This document shows, one piece after another, positions 1-13,068 of a stretch of 64,000 nucleotides of DNA. The translations under genes were made by a program, and so were the position numbers. The DNA lies in assembly GCA_051294375.1 (NCBI GenBank), contig CM119267.1:10539045-10603044 (forward strand). The letters run 5' to 3'. Within the stretch, counting starts at the first letter, position 1. Every line of letters starts with the position of its first letter. The DNA is from Paraspadella gotoi (taxonomy: Eukaryota; Chaetognatha). The notes beneath the pieces were generated by a model. It saw only the letters and a program-made list of their open reading frames with translations, was not told the origin of the DNA and searched no databases.

Positions 1-121
1 NNNNNNNNNNNNNNNNNNNNNNNNNNNNNNNNNNNNNNNNNNNNNNNNNNNNNNNNNNNNNNNNNNNNNNNNNNNNNNNNNNNNNNNNNNNNNNNNNNNN
101 NNNNNNNNNNNNNNNNNNNNN

Positions 122-2488
122 TCAGCAAGAGTTGGAACTTCTCGAAGACGCCAAGTAATTTTATTAAAATAATATTGCAGGGAGTGTGCGTTGCCGCGTC
201 AAATCGTCAAAAAAGTAAATACATAAACGAATCGGTTAAACTTTATGAAATTAAATTTAATTTTTTTTAAATAATTACAACGACTCAGCTGGAGCGCGCT
301 GCCCAAGGGGAAAAAAGCGACATATATAATTCAGGGAAAAAAATTGTCGCTTCTTTTTTATTCTCTGTTTGTTCTANNNNNNNNNNNNNNNNNNNNNNNN
401 NNNNNNNNNNNNNNNNNNNNNNNNNNNNNNNNNNNNNNNNNNNNNNNNNNNNNNNNNNNNNNNNNNNNNNNNNNNNNNNNNNNNNNNNNNNNNNNNNNNN
501 NNNNNNNNNNNNNNNNNNNNNNNNNNNNNNNNNNNNNNNNNNNNNNNNNNNNNNNNNNNNNNNNNNNNNNNNNNNNNNNNNNNNNNNNATTTTCTGCAGG
601 TTTCGAATCCAATTCGATCCTTATGTTCTCTTCGGCCCGCGATCGTTTGTGAGCGCGAGATCAACCCCTGGCTTCGTCTGATGAGCCTTCACCAAAAATT
701 ACATTCTATCTTTCTACTAATTTTAAAATAATTTTACTAATTCTTTTTTTCTCTTTTCAAATTTAAAAAAAAAAATTATACAAATTTTAGTTTTAGTTTT
801 CATTTTCCTTATGACAACACTATTGTGATCGTGTTAACCTAGAAAACGACCAAGACGATGACGACGAATACACAGTTTTTTCTTACACACCAACCTCATT
901 ATTTGTTCAGGAAAAAATGTTTCCCCCTTCCCAAAAATTACAACACCGCGCCCAGTACACACAGCTGACATCCGCGGCGAATAGGCTTTCTTGACCCGTA
1001 GGGATCGTTTATAATTCAAACCGTCGAAGATCAACAAATGCACAGTCCACTCACAAACAGACGCGTAAATGCGTTTANNNNNNNNNNCCAAGAAAAAGGA
1101 GATCGCCCCGACGCCCACCGATTGGAAGCCGGAGGAAGGAGAGTGCAAGTGAGTGTGTGTGAGTGAGTGTGTGTGTGTGAGTGTGTGTGTAGAAGAGAGT
1201 CGGGATTTGTGATGGGGGAGTAAGAGTGAGGGGAAGTTGTCGGAGAAGGAAAAAAGTAAAAGGAGTGGTTTTGGGAACACTGGGCATTGGGTCAGATTAA
1301 GTCCATTCCGGAAGAAATGGGAAATTGTAAGTTTATCCCTTAAGTTGAAAAACCATAATGAAAAGAAGTACAAACGCAAAAAAAGAAAACTTGAAATTTT
1401 TTGTTGGATTTTCGAAAAAAAATTATGTCCCCAATAATTTTGAGTGGCGGAATGAAGAGTTTAATTATAACTATTCTAATTCATTAAACATTAAACAATC
1501 TTTTAGAGCAAAACCTGCCCTAATTTTTATGGTCGTCAATAGCATGAGGCGTGACTAACCTTTTGACGTGTCGTCGTGTCATCGTTCGTGTCAAGTAATG
1601 TCATAATTTTTTTTTTTATCAAAAATAAATCTATTCGATTTTTTCACCCATCGCCTCAACGTGAGAGCAGAGGGAGGTAGGCAAAAAGTTTCCCACCCAT
1701 TTTTTTTTTNNNNNNNNNNNNNNNNNNNNNNNNNNNNNNNNNNNNNNNNNNNNNNNNNNNNNNNNNNNNNNNNNNNNNNNNNNNNNNNNNNNNNNNNNNN
1801 NNNNNNNNNNNNNNNNNNNNNNNNNNNNNNNNNNNNNNNNNNNNNNNNNNNNNNNNNNNNNNNNNNNNNNNNNNNNNNNNNNNNNNNNNNNNNNNNNNNN
1901 NNNNNNNNNNNNNNNNNNNNNNNNNNNNNNNNNNNNNNNNNNNNNNNNNNNNNNNNNNNNNNNNNNNNNNNNNNNNNNNNNNNNNNNNNNNNNNNNNNNN
2001 NNNNNNNNNNNNNNNNNNNNNNNNNNNNNNNNNNNNNNNNNNNNNNNNNNNNNNNNNNNNNNNNNNNTTTTTTTTTCATCGAATCCAATTTTTCCCAACC
2101 TTTTAATCGTTAAAAGCATTTAATTGAAATGTCGATTGTCGAAAAAGAGATTGTAATCGATTGTTACTGTCATTACGTTCAAAGATCATGTAGTTTACAG
2201 GCACCTAGAGAGAACGCAGGGGAAAATAAAAGAGCGTTCCCGTAGAATTTTTTGGCAAAAATTGTTTCCCCCAAGCAATTGTTCCTCTCCACGATATTGT
2301 AGGCCCTTTTCAAATCCTATGCTCTTTTGTTTCCATCCAAAAAAAGGACGGCTTCGTCCGTGTGGCGGACTCTGTTGGAGGAAACGGAAAAACACGCGCA
2401 GAGTCGACTCTCTGCGGCGGAATGTTACGAACAGCAGTTCGAATCGACGAAGAATCTCAAGAACAACAAAACTCATGTCATTAAAAAG
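122..2488 (+). CDS. nwk/FCHSD: nwk/FCHSD F-BAR protein, N-terminal exons (partial)
   Basis: Three exon pieces of the F-BAR (membrane-bending) domain are visible. Exon 122-154 (5' end in a gap) reads QQELELLEDA and stops in phase 2 before gtaatt, matching the early F-BAR helix of FCHSD proteins. An exon starting in the 10-N gap and ending at 1148 reads KKKEIAPTPTDWKPEEGEC before gtgagt. Exon 2347-2488 encodes TASSVWRTLLEETEKHAQSR and 27 more residues, ending KTHVIKK before gttagt, and its phase joins the previous exon. The start codon and at least one helix-1 exon are missing, presumably upstream or in the gap at 377-588. The next exon in frame is at 8881, so everything between 2551 and 8618 interrupts the gene and is an inverted copy of downstream exons. 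The family call rests on the whole exon series with two SH3 domains. Confidence 0.85.
155..1087 (+). other. nwk intron sequence with gap
   Basis: This is AT-rich intron sequence with a 212-base N run (377-588) that probably hides an F-BAR exon. A cag at 595-600 followed by an open frame looks like an acceptor, but the translation (FRIQFDPYVLFGPR) does not resemble an F-BAR helix, so I do not call an exon there. Nothing else is recognised. Confidence 0.5.
1149..2346 (+). other. nwk intron sequence with gap
   Basis: This intron starts with a short GT-rich microsatellite (about 1150-1200) directly after the donor gtgagt, continues AT-rich, and contains a 358-base N run (1710-2067) bounded by T runs. 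No coding sequence is seen. Confidence 0.5.
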
Positions 2489-4333
2489 GTTAGTGAGTGT
2501 AGAATTAGATGTGATGGGGGTCAAGCCTAGTTCAGAGAGAGAGAGAGAGCGCAATATGCACTATTTGTGCTAATTTTTAAACTGGAACTTAAAAAAGTTC
2601 AAGTGCAACAGAAAAGATAATTAGCCAATGATCGACGTCCGCCTTCCATTTCTCCATCAGCCTTACCTCGTATGGTAAGTGTATCGTCGTCGTTCTGAGC
2701 GACGAAGTCGTAGAGAGCGATCCCCCCACGTGTAAGGGGGGCGTGGCTGAGGGCGTGGCTGGCGGCGGAAGTGGCGTCGTCCATCGAGGACGACGTCTGA
2801 TTCGCCGCCACGCCGCCGCCCATCCGAGGCGTGGGAGATAGTGTCGGTCGGCCGCCTCGAACGCCGCGACCCTGAAGAGAAATCTTTTTTTTTTAAAATA
2901 CCCTTTTCGTAATTAACACGAGGTTTCTGTATGTTGTTACGTGCCGAGTGTCCACAGGACTCATCTTTCCTCACTGTCATCATCAATTCTTACCCCATCA
3001 ACCCTCATTTTGGTATCATTTTTAAGTTACGGATGTGAGGTTAATTTTTTATTTTAATTAATCGACTTTTGAGGACTGAGGAATGAGGGTGTTCACAGAA
3101 CTGTTCACTGTTTAGCTCTCTACTCTCCCCTGTGAACACTCCAACTCTATCACCAGCGACAACCTCCAACGCGAAATCATCAGCACGCGCATCACCTCCA
3201 CCACCTGTCCCGATTCCGTGGGCGAGTGAAGGCGTGGCCTCTGGCGAGACGACGTGGATTTTTTAATTTTTTCTGGGTCGGTTTGAGATGCCTTCGCCCT
3301 CGGATTTCTAAAGAGGGACGGAGAGAAGGAAATAAAAAAAGGGAAGTGAGAGAGAGCGAGACAGCCTAAAAACAGAAAATATTCTTTCACAAAAGTCATA
3401 ACCGTAGAAAAGCAATAAGTGTAACAAAGAAAGATGGAAAGACAATTCGAAGAAGAGATAGAAAGAAATAAGTCAAGAACAAAGGACAAATCAAAATTAA
3501 TGATGCAAAAACCAAAAGAAAGATATCACGAAACCTGAACTAACAGCCGAACGTTGGAAGATTTCAATCCTCATCAGCAACTTTCGCCTCCGACATCTGG
3601 CTGGTCGGCGCATCTGCCTCGTCGCGCGCTCGAGATGTCGCGATCGGCACTTGTAGACGCGGGGGGGGGTAGAAATATGAAGGGGTTGAAAAATATAAGA
3701 ATTTGGCTTTTTGGCCGGGTGATAGCAGAAAGGCCTGTGTAAGCTATAGATAAGCGAGAAACTAGGCCAGTCTCAAAAGTTATTTCTGTCTGTCTGTTTC
3801 TCAGTTTATCTCTCTCTCCTCTCTGATTAAAACAATTTATTCAAAAACGCGATAAAAAAGCTTTTTTTTTCATTCGAAAAACCTCTCAAGGAGTTAAATT
3901 AAAAGAATAATAACTCATATTCTCGTTTTATACATAAACATCTCAACCGCTCCCAATGCATTTCCCCCCCCCAAACCCCCCCAAACTCACAGCCGCCGTT
4001 CTCTCAACAGGTCCAACTTGGACATGTCCTTCATCATGTCTCCAATCGCCTTGCGGACGTGCCTGTTCCAATTCTTCCAGCTTCGACTCGGGATCCGGAT
4101 CTTTCACTTCGTGGCCCAGAGTCCGACAGATCTTGGGCCTTTTTTATTTTATCAGGAAGGAGTGAGTGAGTAGGTAGAACGGGGGGCGCGAGGGTGGTGG
4201 ATGAGGAGGTGGTAGTGTGAAAAAAGTAAAGGGGGCGTGCTCGCTAGGTGTCAGGGACCGACGACGACGGTTCTATCTCCCTCGCCTCCGCCGCGATAAC
4301 GGGAAAAAAGAAATAAGACAACTAAAGAGCGAA

Positions 4334-4367
<34 letters not shown>

Positions 4368-5362
4368 CATCTAAAACGACAGGAAGAATTTTTTTTTAAT
4401 CGGTTGATTCTGTCAGATGCTGTAAGGGTAAAAACTAGGAAAGGCGGAGCGAATGTCGAGCAGAGACGACGATCTCACTGAGCGACGTCGATTCATCTCT
4501 CAATGAAGCAAAGTTGGTGAAGAATATAAATTTGAATATAAAAAAGTTTTTTTTTTTCGTAATAGCGAGGACCCTAATCGCGAAACATCGCCCAAGAGGA
4601 GTTTTTCTCTGCGGCGGAGAAATGTGTAGATTTAAAAGAGAGCCGAGTGAGAGAGAGAGAGAAGAGAGTAGAGAGAGAGAGAGAGAAGAGAAGAGAGAGA
4701 GAGAGAGAGAGAGAGAAGAGAGCGTCAGTAGTGAGAAGCGACGAAAAGATGACTACAGAAACTTAATGTCGAAGTAAAAATAACAAAAAATGTAAAAAAA
4801 AAGACATTGAAATGATATCGGGCGTTAGCGATGAAATTGTCTTGCCCTCTCCAACGCGCATGTTTGACTTTAAAAATAATAAAATTCTAAATCTCACGCA
4901 GAGCATATTTAAAAAATTAATAAATGTGAAAAGGCATGCGAGCCTAATGAAACTAAATCTGAACTAAAATAGGGCGTGGGCAAAAATTATCTATGCAAAC
5001 ATTTTTATTTGAATGTTAAAATTTAAAATAAATGTCGTAAATCATAAAATACAGGCGCTGTTTTAAAAGCTTGAAAGCCCTTATTTTCTTGCGAAACCCG
5101 CAATAAAAAAAAACTAAATAAACTAAATGAGGCAAAAAAAACTTTACCGATGCGCAGCAGACATAATTTTTTGCGACTTGGTGATGATAACTGAAAATGA
5201 ATACCAGTTAACGAATAATTTATAACCAAAAATTGAAACAAAAAACCAATTTAACCAAAGGGAATAAAAAATTAAACAGATGCCACAAGGAAATTTAAGC
5301 ATGATATTTATACTTTTACTTTTATAGGCAGAAGGACTTTTTCAAAACAATTTCGCCTTACA

Positions 5363-5363
<1 letters not shown>

Positions 5364-5417
<54 letters not shown>

Positions 5418-5420
5418 CTC

Positions 5421-5457
<37 letters not shown>

Positions 5458-5460
5458 GCT
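5364..5460 (+). repeat. CT microsatellite, left palindrome arm
   Basis: CT tract with short interruptions. The right-arm counterpart (about 10850-10917) is much shorter and more mixed, so the two arms differ in repeat length. Confidence 0.85.
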
Positions 5461-5560
5461 CTCTTTATTTTTGCTTTGTTTTCACCTATCTGTCCTCACA
5501 ACGTTCTCACAAACCGTTTATTTTTTTCATACACTACAATTCAAAACAATTAAATTCTCT

Positions 5561-5592
<32 letters not shown>

Positions 5593-7071
5593 CTCTCCTC
5601 TCTCTCTCTCTCTCGCTCTGACTCACCACTTGGGCGAACTGTCCCACCTCCTTGACCATCTCCATCTCTCTCATGACCGCCCTCGATTCTTTCTCTGAGA
5701 TGGCGACTCGATGGCGAGACGTTTGGCCTCCGCGCGGAGGATCGGCTCCGACTCGTGGATCTTGCAGATGTAGTTGATCTGAGGAGGGGTAAAATAAATA
5801 AATAAATAAATAAATAATAAGGATCAATAAAAAATCATAAAAATACCCAAAAATAAAATTTGTTCAAATTAAGTCAAATCAAAAAATGCATCAATAATGA
5901 AGTCGATAAGTTAAATTAATCAGTAACATTAATCAAAACATTTAATTCCATCGATCAAAGCAATCACTTCAGTTATGTCAAATGCCCCACCTTATCAGGC
6001 TTCGCAGGGCTCGAACTGTATTGAATGACTTCGGTGATGCCGCGGTTCGCGTGATAAAACTTTTCGACTCGAAGTCGCTGCTTATGAGTTCGAATCTTTC
6101 CTTTATGAGTTCGAAGCTTTCCTGAGATTGACCAGTAGTAAGAAAGGTAAGTTATTGGTGATTTGATTCCGAACGTTCGGGAAAAAAAATTAGAAACTAA
6201 AAATTTAGAGGTCAGTGTACGTACTGTGCGTACGAGAACAAAAAAATAACAGAATATAGAAAAAGCCGAGGAGGCCTCGGTAAGTAACATACGGTCTCTT
6301 ACTTTGGCCTCTTTTGCATCTGGAGAATTCCATCTCGGCGATCTGATTGAAGTAATCCTTCCACCCGTCGTACATTCCTCCAGTCGATCGTGGCCAACAG
6401 TTTGGAATCTGAAAAACAAAAATGGCGATGCGTTTCAAAGCACTGATATGAAAATGTTTTTATTTTATATTGTTTGTATTACTACAAATAGTAGTAAGAT
6501 GGACCGAACTGATACTGATACTGTGCTAGAACAGTATCAATTTCAACCACTAAGTCGCTTTCTCTTTACGATCTATCTCTTCAACAACAACGACAACGAC
6601 GTTCAAACTGATTTTTAAAAGTCCCTCTGGTGAGCGTTGGCCATGCTAAGGGACAAGAGGTAGTCGTTTCGCGCCGGCCGTCGAGATCGGTCCATCTCGT
6701 CCGCGCTCGAGTGAAGGTCGCGCTCTTCTTCTGCAGCGACGACATCGACTAGAAAAACAAAGACTGGCGGCGACGGTTAGAAGTTTTGGCGGAAAAGATA
6801 AAATATCATCGAAAATAAAAACGGACGTAGCAGACGTCGGGTTAGCTGAAATACGAACGGATTAGGATATTGATCAGTATCCGCTACTATATCTCAATGG
6901 CACCACAACATTAAAGAACTGGAAAAATTGACACAACAGAAAGAAAAAAATGTTGGTTTGAGTTCTGCTTGTACCTGAGAGTGCGGGTTCTTTCATTTTA
7001 AAAAAACGAAAACGGCGAAAGAGATAAATACAGCTGCTAGGTAAAACAATGAGTTTTGGGAAATCGTTTAA

Positions 7072-7876
7072 GAGGAAAGGTCACTTCAGCATAACAATAC
7101 GTAATCATTGATGTGTTAGAGCTAATATACTCGAGAAATATCATATAGTCATCAGTAATCACAAAGAAATAAGTTCTTATTTATTTTTGTCTATCTGTTT
7201 TCAATAATTTTTTTAAATGGGTAAATAACAAAATTGTCAGTTAAATGGGTAAGCAATTTTTTAAGATTTGTTTTTTCATCTGGTTGTTCAAAAATTATAG
7301 GTAAGAATTAAAACACGGTATGGGATAAGTTAAAAGGGGAGAATTAAACAATTAATGCTCGTTACTCTGTTGGTTTTTCCAGTCATGAACAAAATCTTCA
7401 GTTAAATAGGATGGTAAAGAAATTCGAGCTACAATGAATCTACACTGAATTTGAAGAGTTGCAGCCTTAAAAGGACTGCAATAATATTGAATTAAAATTT
7501 GATAAGCAATCTTAAAAAACATTGTAAAAATGTAATAGAGAGACATTTTGATAAACGCGTTCCAGTTAGAAAGATTCAGGGTTAAAGTTTAAAAACGTTT
7601 CATTTTCAAGGATACAAGTTGAAATTTAAAAATATCTCTCTATTACATTTTCTAATCAGTAATAAAGAATTCTTAAAAATATCAGATGGATGGCCTTTGG
7701 TTGACCTGCCAACTCTTCAGATAGGTTTCTTTTATTTTATATTATAATTAAAAACCGATCAATAAAAATGGGGCAGAATGCATTAAATGCTTAAAGTGAA
7801 TACATTTTCGGAATCGCCAGGAGCTCAGCTTTCTGAATTTTTTTAGCCTATTTTGAAGTGAATGATGACCCTTTTC
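7072..7876. mobile_element. Non-autonomous piggyBac-like element, 805 bp, TTAA target duplication
   Basis: The element is flanked by TTAA on both sides (7068-7071 and 7877-7880). Its ends are imperfect inverted repeats: GAGGAAAGGTCAC on the left, and GAAAAGGGTCATC when the right end is read inward. The other palindrome arm (about 9190-9210) has the uninterrupted site ATCGTTTAAACGTTTAAAACG, written on the left-arm strand, with a single TTAA. TTAA duplication is the hallmark of piggyBac transposition. The interior is AT-rich, has no transposase-sized reading frame, and holds an internal inverted pair around 7529-7545 and 7636-7651, so it is a MITE-type derivative. The terminal repeats are short, and the superfamily call rests mainly on the TTAA duplication and the empty site. 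Confidence 0.78.
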
Positions 7877-8880
7877 TTAAACGTTTAAAACGTCTCGATT
7901 ATTTTGACGTCACAGAACGACACAGAACGATCGCCAGCAAGCGCGGAGGCTCGCACGCCGCGCCGGCCACCGTCCACGCGGCCCTCACAGCGCCACGCGA
8001 AAGCACGCGCACCACGCGAGACGAACGCCTCGGCGAGCGGTCACACTGAAAGTAGTCGGTTTTCTTCTTCTGAATTTTGTCCTGAGCCTCCGACGCTTTC
8101 AGCCTGCGTCATTGGCCTCGGTGTTCGATGTCGGAATAAGTTTTTGGTTCTTCGTCAGATTCGCTTATGCTTTGGTTCAGTTCGGTTGAAGTTCCTTCGC
8201 CTGTTCCAGCGCCTGATCGGAGGGATTAAACATTAAAAAGATATTTAAAAGATAAAATAAGTTACACGCTCGTAAATCGTAATCCTAGCAGAACAAGGGG
8301 AGAAGAGAGGTGTAAGCCGAGGGTAGTACTAATAAAGAAATGAGGAGCTTACTGTCCGTTATTATTCAATAAAGCCCTAGACTCGTTAGCCTAATCATTT
8401 CGTAAACTCGGATAACCGCCATTTGTTAGAACTATTTAATTTAATAATCCACGTTCAAAAGGAAGAAACGCTTTGCGCTCTCTCTTTCTCTCCTCATCTC
8501 TCTCTTCCTCTCTCTTCTTCTTCTGCTCTCTACATCTTCATCATCCTCCTGTTTCCTCTTCTCTCTCCTTTCTCTCTTCTCTCTCTCTCTCTTNNNNNNN
8601 NNNNNNNNNNNNNNNNNNGCGCAAAGCGTTTCTCCTTTTGAACGTGGATTATTAAATTAAATAAGTTCTAACAAATGGGCAGTTATCCGAGTTTACGAAA
8701 TGATTAGCTAACGAGTCTAGGGCTTTATTTAATAATAACAGACAGTAAGCTCCTCATTCTTATAGTACTACCCTCGGCTTACTCCTTTCTTCTCCCCTTG
8801 TTCTGCTAGGATTACGATTTACGAGCGTGTAATTATTTTATCCTTTAAATATCTTTTTATGTTTAATCCCCTCCGATCAG

Positions 8881-10654
8881 GCGCTGGAACAGGCGAAGGA
8901 ACTTCAAACCGAACTGAACCAAAGCATAAGCGAACTGACGAAGAACCAAAAGACTTATTCCGACATCGAACACGAGGCCAATGACGCCAGGCTGAAAGCG
9001 TCGGAGGCTCAGGACAAAATTCAGAAGAAGAAAACCGGACTCTTTCAGGTGACCGCTCGCCGAGGCGTTCGTCTCGCGTGGTGCCGCGTGCTTTCGCGTG
9101 GCGCTGTGGGACGCCGCGTGGCGTGGCGCGCGCGGCGCCTGCGTGGCGATCGTTCTGTGTCGTTCTGTGACGTCAAATAATTCGAACGTTTTAAACGTTT
9201 AAACGATTTCCCAAAACTATTGTTTTACTAGCAGCTGTATTTATCTCTTTCGCCGTTTTCGTTTTTTAAAATGAAAGAACCCGCACTCTCAGGTACAAGC
9301 AGAACTCAAACCAACATTTTTTTTTTCTGTTGTGTCAATTTTTCCAGTTCTTTAATGTTGTGGTGCCATTGAGATTAGTAGCGGATACTGATCAATATCC
9401 TAATCGCGTTCGTATTTCAGCTAACCTCGACGTCTCTACGTCCGTTTTATTCTTCGATGATATTTTATCTTTTTCCCGCCAAAACTCTAAACCGTCGCCG
9501 CCATCTTTGTTTTTTCTAGTCGATGTCGTCGCTGCAGAAGAAGAGCGCGACCTTCACGTCGAAGGCGGACGAGATGGACCGAATCTCGACGGCGGCGCGA
9601 AACGACTACCTCTTGTCCCTTAGCATGGCCAACGCTCCACCAGAGGGACTTTTACAACAATCAGGTTGAACGTCGTTGTCGTTGTTGTTGAAGAGATAGA
9701 TCGTAAAGAGAAAGCGACTTAGTGGTTGAAATTGATACTGTTCTAGCACAGTATCAGTATCAGTGGTCATCTTACTAACTATTTGTAGTAATTCAAACAA
9801 TATAAAATAAAAAACATTTTCATATTAGTGCTTTGAAACGCATCGCCATTTTTGTTTTTCAGATCCCAAGACTGTTGGCCACGATCGATGGAGGAATGTA
9901 CGACGGGTTGAAGGATTACTTCAATCAGATCGCCGAGATGGAATTCTCCAGATGCAAAGAGGCCAAAGTAAGAGACCGTATGTTACTTACCGAGGCCTCC
10001 TCGGCTTTTTCTATATTTACTGTTATTTTTTTGTTCTCGTACGCACAGTACGTACACTGACCTCAAATTTTTAGTTTATAAATTTTTTTTTCCCGAACGT
10101 TCGGAATCAAATCACCAATAACTTACCTTTCTTACTGGTCAATCTCAGGAAAGCTTCGAACTCATAAAGGAAGATTCGAAACTCATAAGCAGAGACTTCG
10201 AGTCGAAAAGTTTTTATCACGCGAACCCAGTCATCACCGAAGTCATTCAATATCAGTTCGAGCCCTGCGAAAGCGATAAGGTGGGGCATTTGACTAACTG
10301 AAGTTATTGCTTTGATCGATTGAATTAAATGTTTGATTAATGATTACTGTTTAATTTTACTGATCGACTTCGATTATTGAGTGCATTTTTGATTTGACTT
10401 AATTTGGAACAAATTTTGATTTTGGTAATGTTTTGATCTTATCCATATATATATTTATTTATTTATTTATTTATTTATTTATTTTACCCCCTCCTCAGAT
10501 CAACTACATCTGCAAGATCCACGAGTCGGAGCCGATCCTCCGCGCGGAGGCCAAACGTCTCGCCACTCGAGTCGCCATCTCAGAGAAAGAATCGAGGGCG
10601 GTCATGAGAGAGATGGAGATGGTCAAGGAGGGTGGGCAGTTCGCCCAAGTGGTG

Positions 10655-10699
<45 letters not shown>

Positions 10700-10708
10700 A
10701 GAGAGAGA

Positions 10709-10743
<35 letters not shown>

Positions 10744-11582
10744 TAATTTTTTTGAATTGTAGTGTATGAAAAAAATAAACGGGTTTGTGAGAACGAGGTT
10801 GTGAGGCACAGATAGGTGAAAAACAAAGCAAAAATAAAGAGAGCGAGGGAAGAGGGGGAGAAGGAGGAGAGGTAAAAGAAGGAAAAAGGAAGAGAGAGAA
10901 AGAGAGAAGAGAGAGAGTGTAAGGCGAAATTGTTTTGAAAAAGTCTTTCTGCCTATAAAAGTAAAAGTATAAATGTCAATGCTTAATATTTCCTTGTGGC
11001 ATCTGTTTAATTTTATTCCCTTTTGGTTAAATTTGGTTTTTTGTTTCAATTTTTGGTTATAAATTATTCGTTAACTGGTTTCATTTTCAGTTATCATCAC
11101 CAAGTCGCAAAAATTATGTCTGCTGCGCATCGGTAAAGTTTATTTTTGCCTCATTTAGTTTATTTAGTTTTTTTTATTGCGGTTTCGCAAGAAAATAAGG
11201 GCTTTCAAGCTTTTAAAACCAGCGCCTGTATTTTATGATTTACGATCATTTATTTAAATTTTAACATTCAAATAAAAAATGTTTACATAGATACAGATTT
11301 TTGCCCACGCCCTATTTTAGTTCAGATTTAGTTTCATAGCTCGCATGCCTTTCACATTTATTAATTTTTTTAAAACATGCTCTGCGTGAGATCTTAGAAT
11401 TTATTTATTTTTAAAGTCAAACATGCGCGTTGGAGAGGGCAGACAATTTCATCGCTACGCCCGATATCTTTCAATTCTTTTTTTTTTNNNNNNNNNNNNN
11501 NNNNNNNNNNNNACATTTTTGTTATTTTTACTTCGACATTAAGTTTTCTGTAGTCATCTTTCGTCGCTTCTCACTACTGACG

Positions 11583-11665
<83 letters not shown>

Positions 11666-12736
11666 TTAAATCTCACATTTCTCCCCGCAGAGACAAACCG
11701 CTCTGGCGATGTTCGCGATTAGGGTCCTCCGCTATTACGAAAAAAAAAAACTTTTTTATATTCAAATTTATATTCTTCACCAACTTTGCCTTCATTGAGA
11801 GATGAATCGACGTCGCTCAGTGAGATCGTCGTCTCTGCTCGACATTCGCCCGCCTTTCCTAGTTTTTACCCTTCGCATCTGACAGAAATCAACCCGATTT
11901 AAAAAAAAATCCTTCCTCTCGTTTTAATGGGTTTTTTTTTTTTTTGTTTTTTTTTTTTTGTTTTTTTTTAAATTTAGTTCGCTTTTAGTTGTCTTATTTC
12001 TTTTTTCCGTTTCACTCCGCGGGGAGGCGAGGAGATAGAACCGTCGTCGTCGGTCCCTGACACCAGCTCACGCCCCCTTTACTTTTCCCCCACCCTACCA
12101 CCACCCACTCCCCCACCCCGCGACCCTACCCTCACTCCCCTGATAAAATAAAAAAGGCCCAAGATCTGTCGGACTCTGGCGCCGAAGTGAAATCGGATCC
12201 CGAGTCGAAGCTGGAAGAATTGGAACAGGCCGTCCGCAAGGCGGATCTGGAGAAGATGAAGGCCATGTCCAAGTTGGACCTGTTGAGGAACGCCGGCTGT
12301 GAGTTGTGGGGGGGTTTGGGGGGGGGGAAATGGGCATGGGAGCGGTTGAGATGTTTATGTTATAAAACGAGAATATGAGTTATTATTGTTTTAATTAACT
12401 CCTTGAGAGGTTTTTGAAGAAAAAAAAGCTTTTTTATCGCGTTTTGAAAAATTTGTTTTAATCAGAGAGGAGAGAGAGATAAACTGAGAAACAGACAGAC
12501 AGAATAACTTCTTGAGACGCCTAGTTTCTCGCTTATCTATAGCTTACACAGGCCTTTCTGCTATCACCCGGCCAAAAAGCCAAATTCTTATATTTTTCAA
12601 CCCCTTCAATATTTCTACCCCCCCCCCGTCTACAGTGCCGATCGCCGACATCCTCGAGCGCGCACGAAGGCAGATGCCGCCGACACCCAGATCGGAGCGA
12701 AAGTTGCTGATGAGGATGAAATCTTCCAAGTCGCTG
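8881..12736 (+). CDS. nwk/FCHSD: nwk/FCHSD F-BAR domain (rest) and coiled-coil exons
   Basis: Seven exons continue the gene in phase: 8881-9048 (starts ALEQAKELQTELNQSI), 9520-9664, 9863-9967 (GGMYDGLKDYFNQIAEME), 10149-10280 (ends YQFEPCESDK), 10499-10651 (HESEPILRAEAKRLATRVAI), 12157-12298 (coiled coil, ending MSKLDLLRNAG) and 12636-12736 (LPIADILERARRQM). Landmarks shared with FCHSD/Nwk F-BAR domains include ARNDYLLSL, the MYDGLKDYF helix, the FQFQPC-like motif and the E-rich helix before a K-LDLL segment. These residues form the crescent dimer that binds acidic membranes. Exon 9520-9664 is 145 bases, one too many: an extra C near 9636 breaks the frame, and the left arm lacks it. The intron after 10651 begins gtgagt and runs straight into a GA tract. 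Confidence 0.9.
10660..10740 (+). repeat. GA microsatellite after nwk donor
   Basis: GA tract beginning eight bases after the exon end at 10651 (gtgagtcagagaga). The left-arm counterpart is the CT tract at 5556-5620. Confidence 0.9.
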
Positions 12737-12969
12737 GTTAGTTCGGTTCGTGATATCTTTTCTTTTGGTTTTGCATCATTATTTTGATTTGTCTTTGTTT
12801 CTTGACTTATTTCTTTCTTATCTTTCTTTCGAAATTGTCTTTCCATCTTTCTTTGTTACCTTATTGCTTTTCTTACGTTATGACTTTTGTGAAAAATAGT
12901 TTTCTGTTTTTAGCTGTCTCGCTCTCTCTCACTACCTTTTTTTATTTCCTTCTCTCCGTCCCTCTTTAG

Positions 12970-13068
12970 AAATCCGAGGGCGAAGCATCTCAACCGACGC
13001 CAGAAAAAATTAAAAAATCCACGTCGTCTCCAGAGGCCACGCCCTCATCGCCCACGGAATCGGGACAG
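12970..13068 (+). CDS. nwk/FCHSD: nwk/FCHSD linker exon (copy 1)
   Basis: This 99-base phase-0 exon encodes KSEGEASQPTPEKIKKSTSS and a further S/T/P-rich stretch ending ESGQ. It is a disordered linker between the F-BAR coiled coil and SH3-1. The acceptor is ctctttag and the donor is gtggtg. Identical copies lie at 19822-19920 (plus) and about 3307-3205 (minus), so the exon is present three times in the window. The sequence has no recognisable domain, and its membership of the gene follows from phase and position. Confidence 0.8.

Larger units (their letters stand above)
2551..8593 (-). repeat. Left arm of large inverted duplication (nwk exons on minus strand)
   Basis: This stretch is the reverse complement of about 8619-13714. 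It carries minus-strand copies of nwk exons at about 2871-2667 (linker plus first half of SH3-1), 3307-3205, 3650-3560, 4130-3990, 5778-5627, 6121-5991, 6408-6303, 6748-6608 and 8212-8047. Several exon copies have small indels against the right arm. For example the linker exon here has frame breaks, while at 6608-6748 this arm reads AHQRDF where the right arm is shifted by an extra C. The two arms meet across a CT-rich spacer (8480-8593) and a 25-N gap. It cannot be transcribed as part of the plus-strand gene. It is either a true inverted duplication or two haplotypes joined head to head by the assembler. Confidence 0.88.

Noticed and set aside
595-731. Possible F-BAR exon after ctgcag at 595-600
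   Set aside because: The translation does not resemble the F-BAR helix expected after ELLEDAK, and no good donor follows in frame.
5364-5460. Regular short repeats as a CRISPR array
   Set aside because: Plain CT microsatellite without spacers, in a eukaryotic genome.
11692-11750. Possible nwk exon after ccccgcag
   Set aside because: The open stretch is short, has no donor, and the left-arm copy of the same region is not kept in frame.
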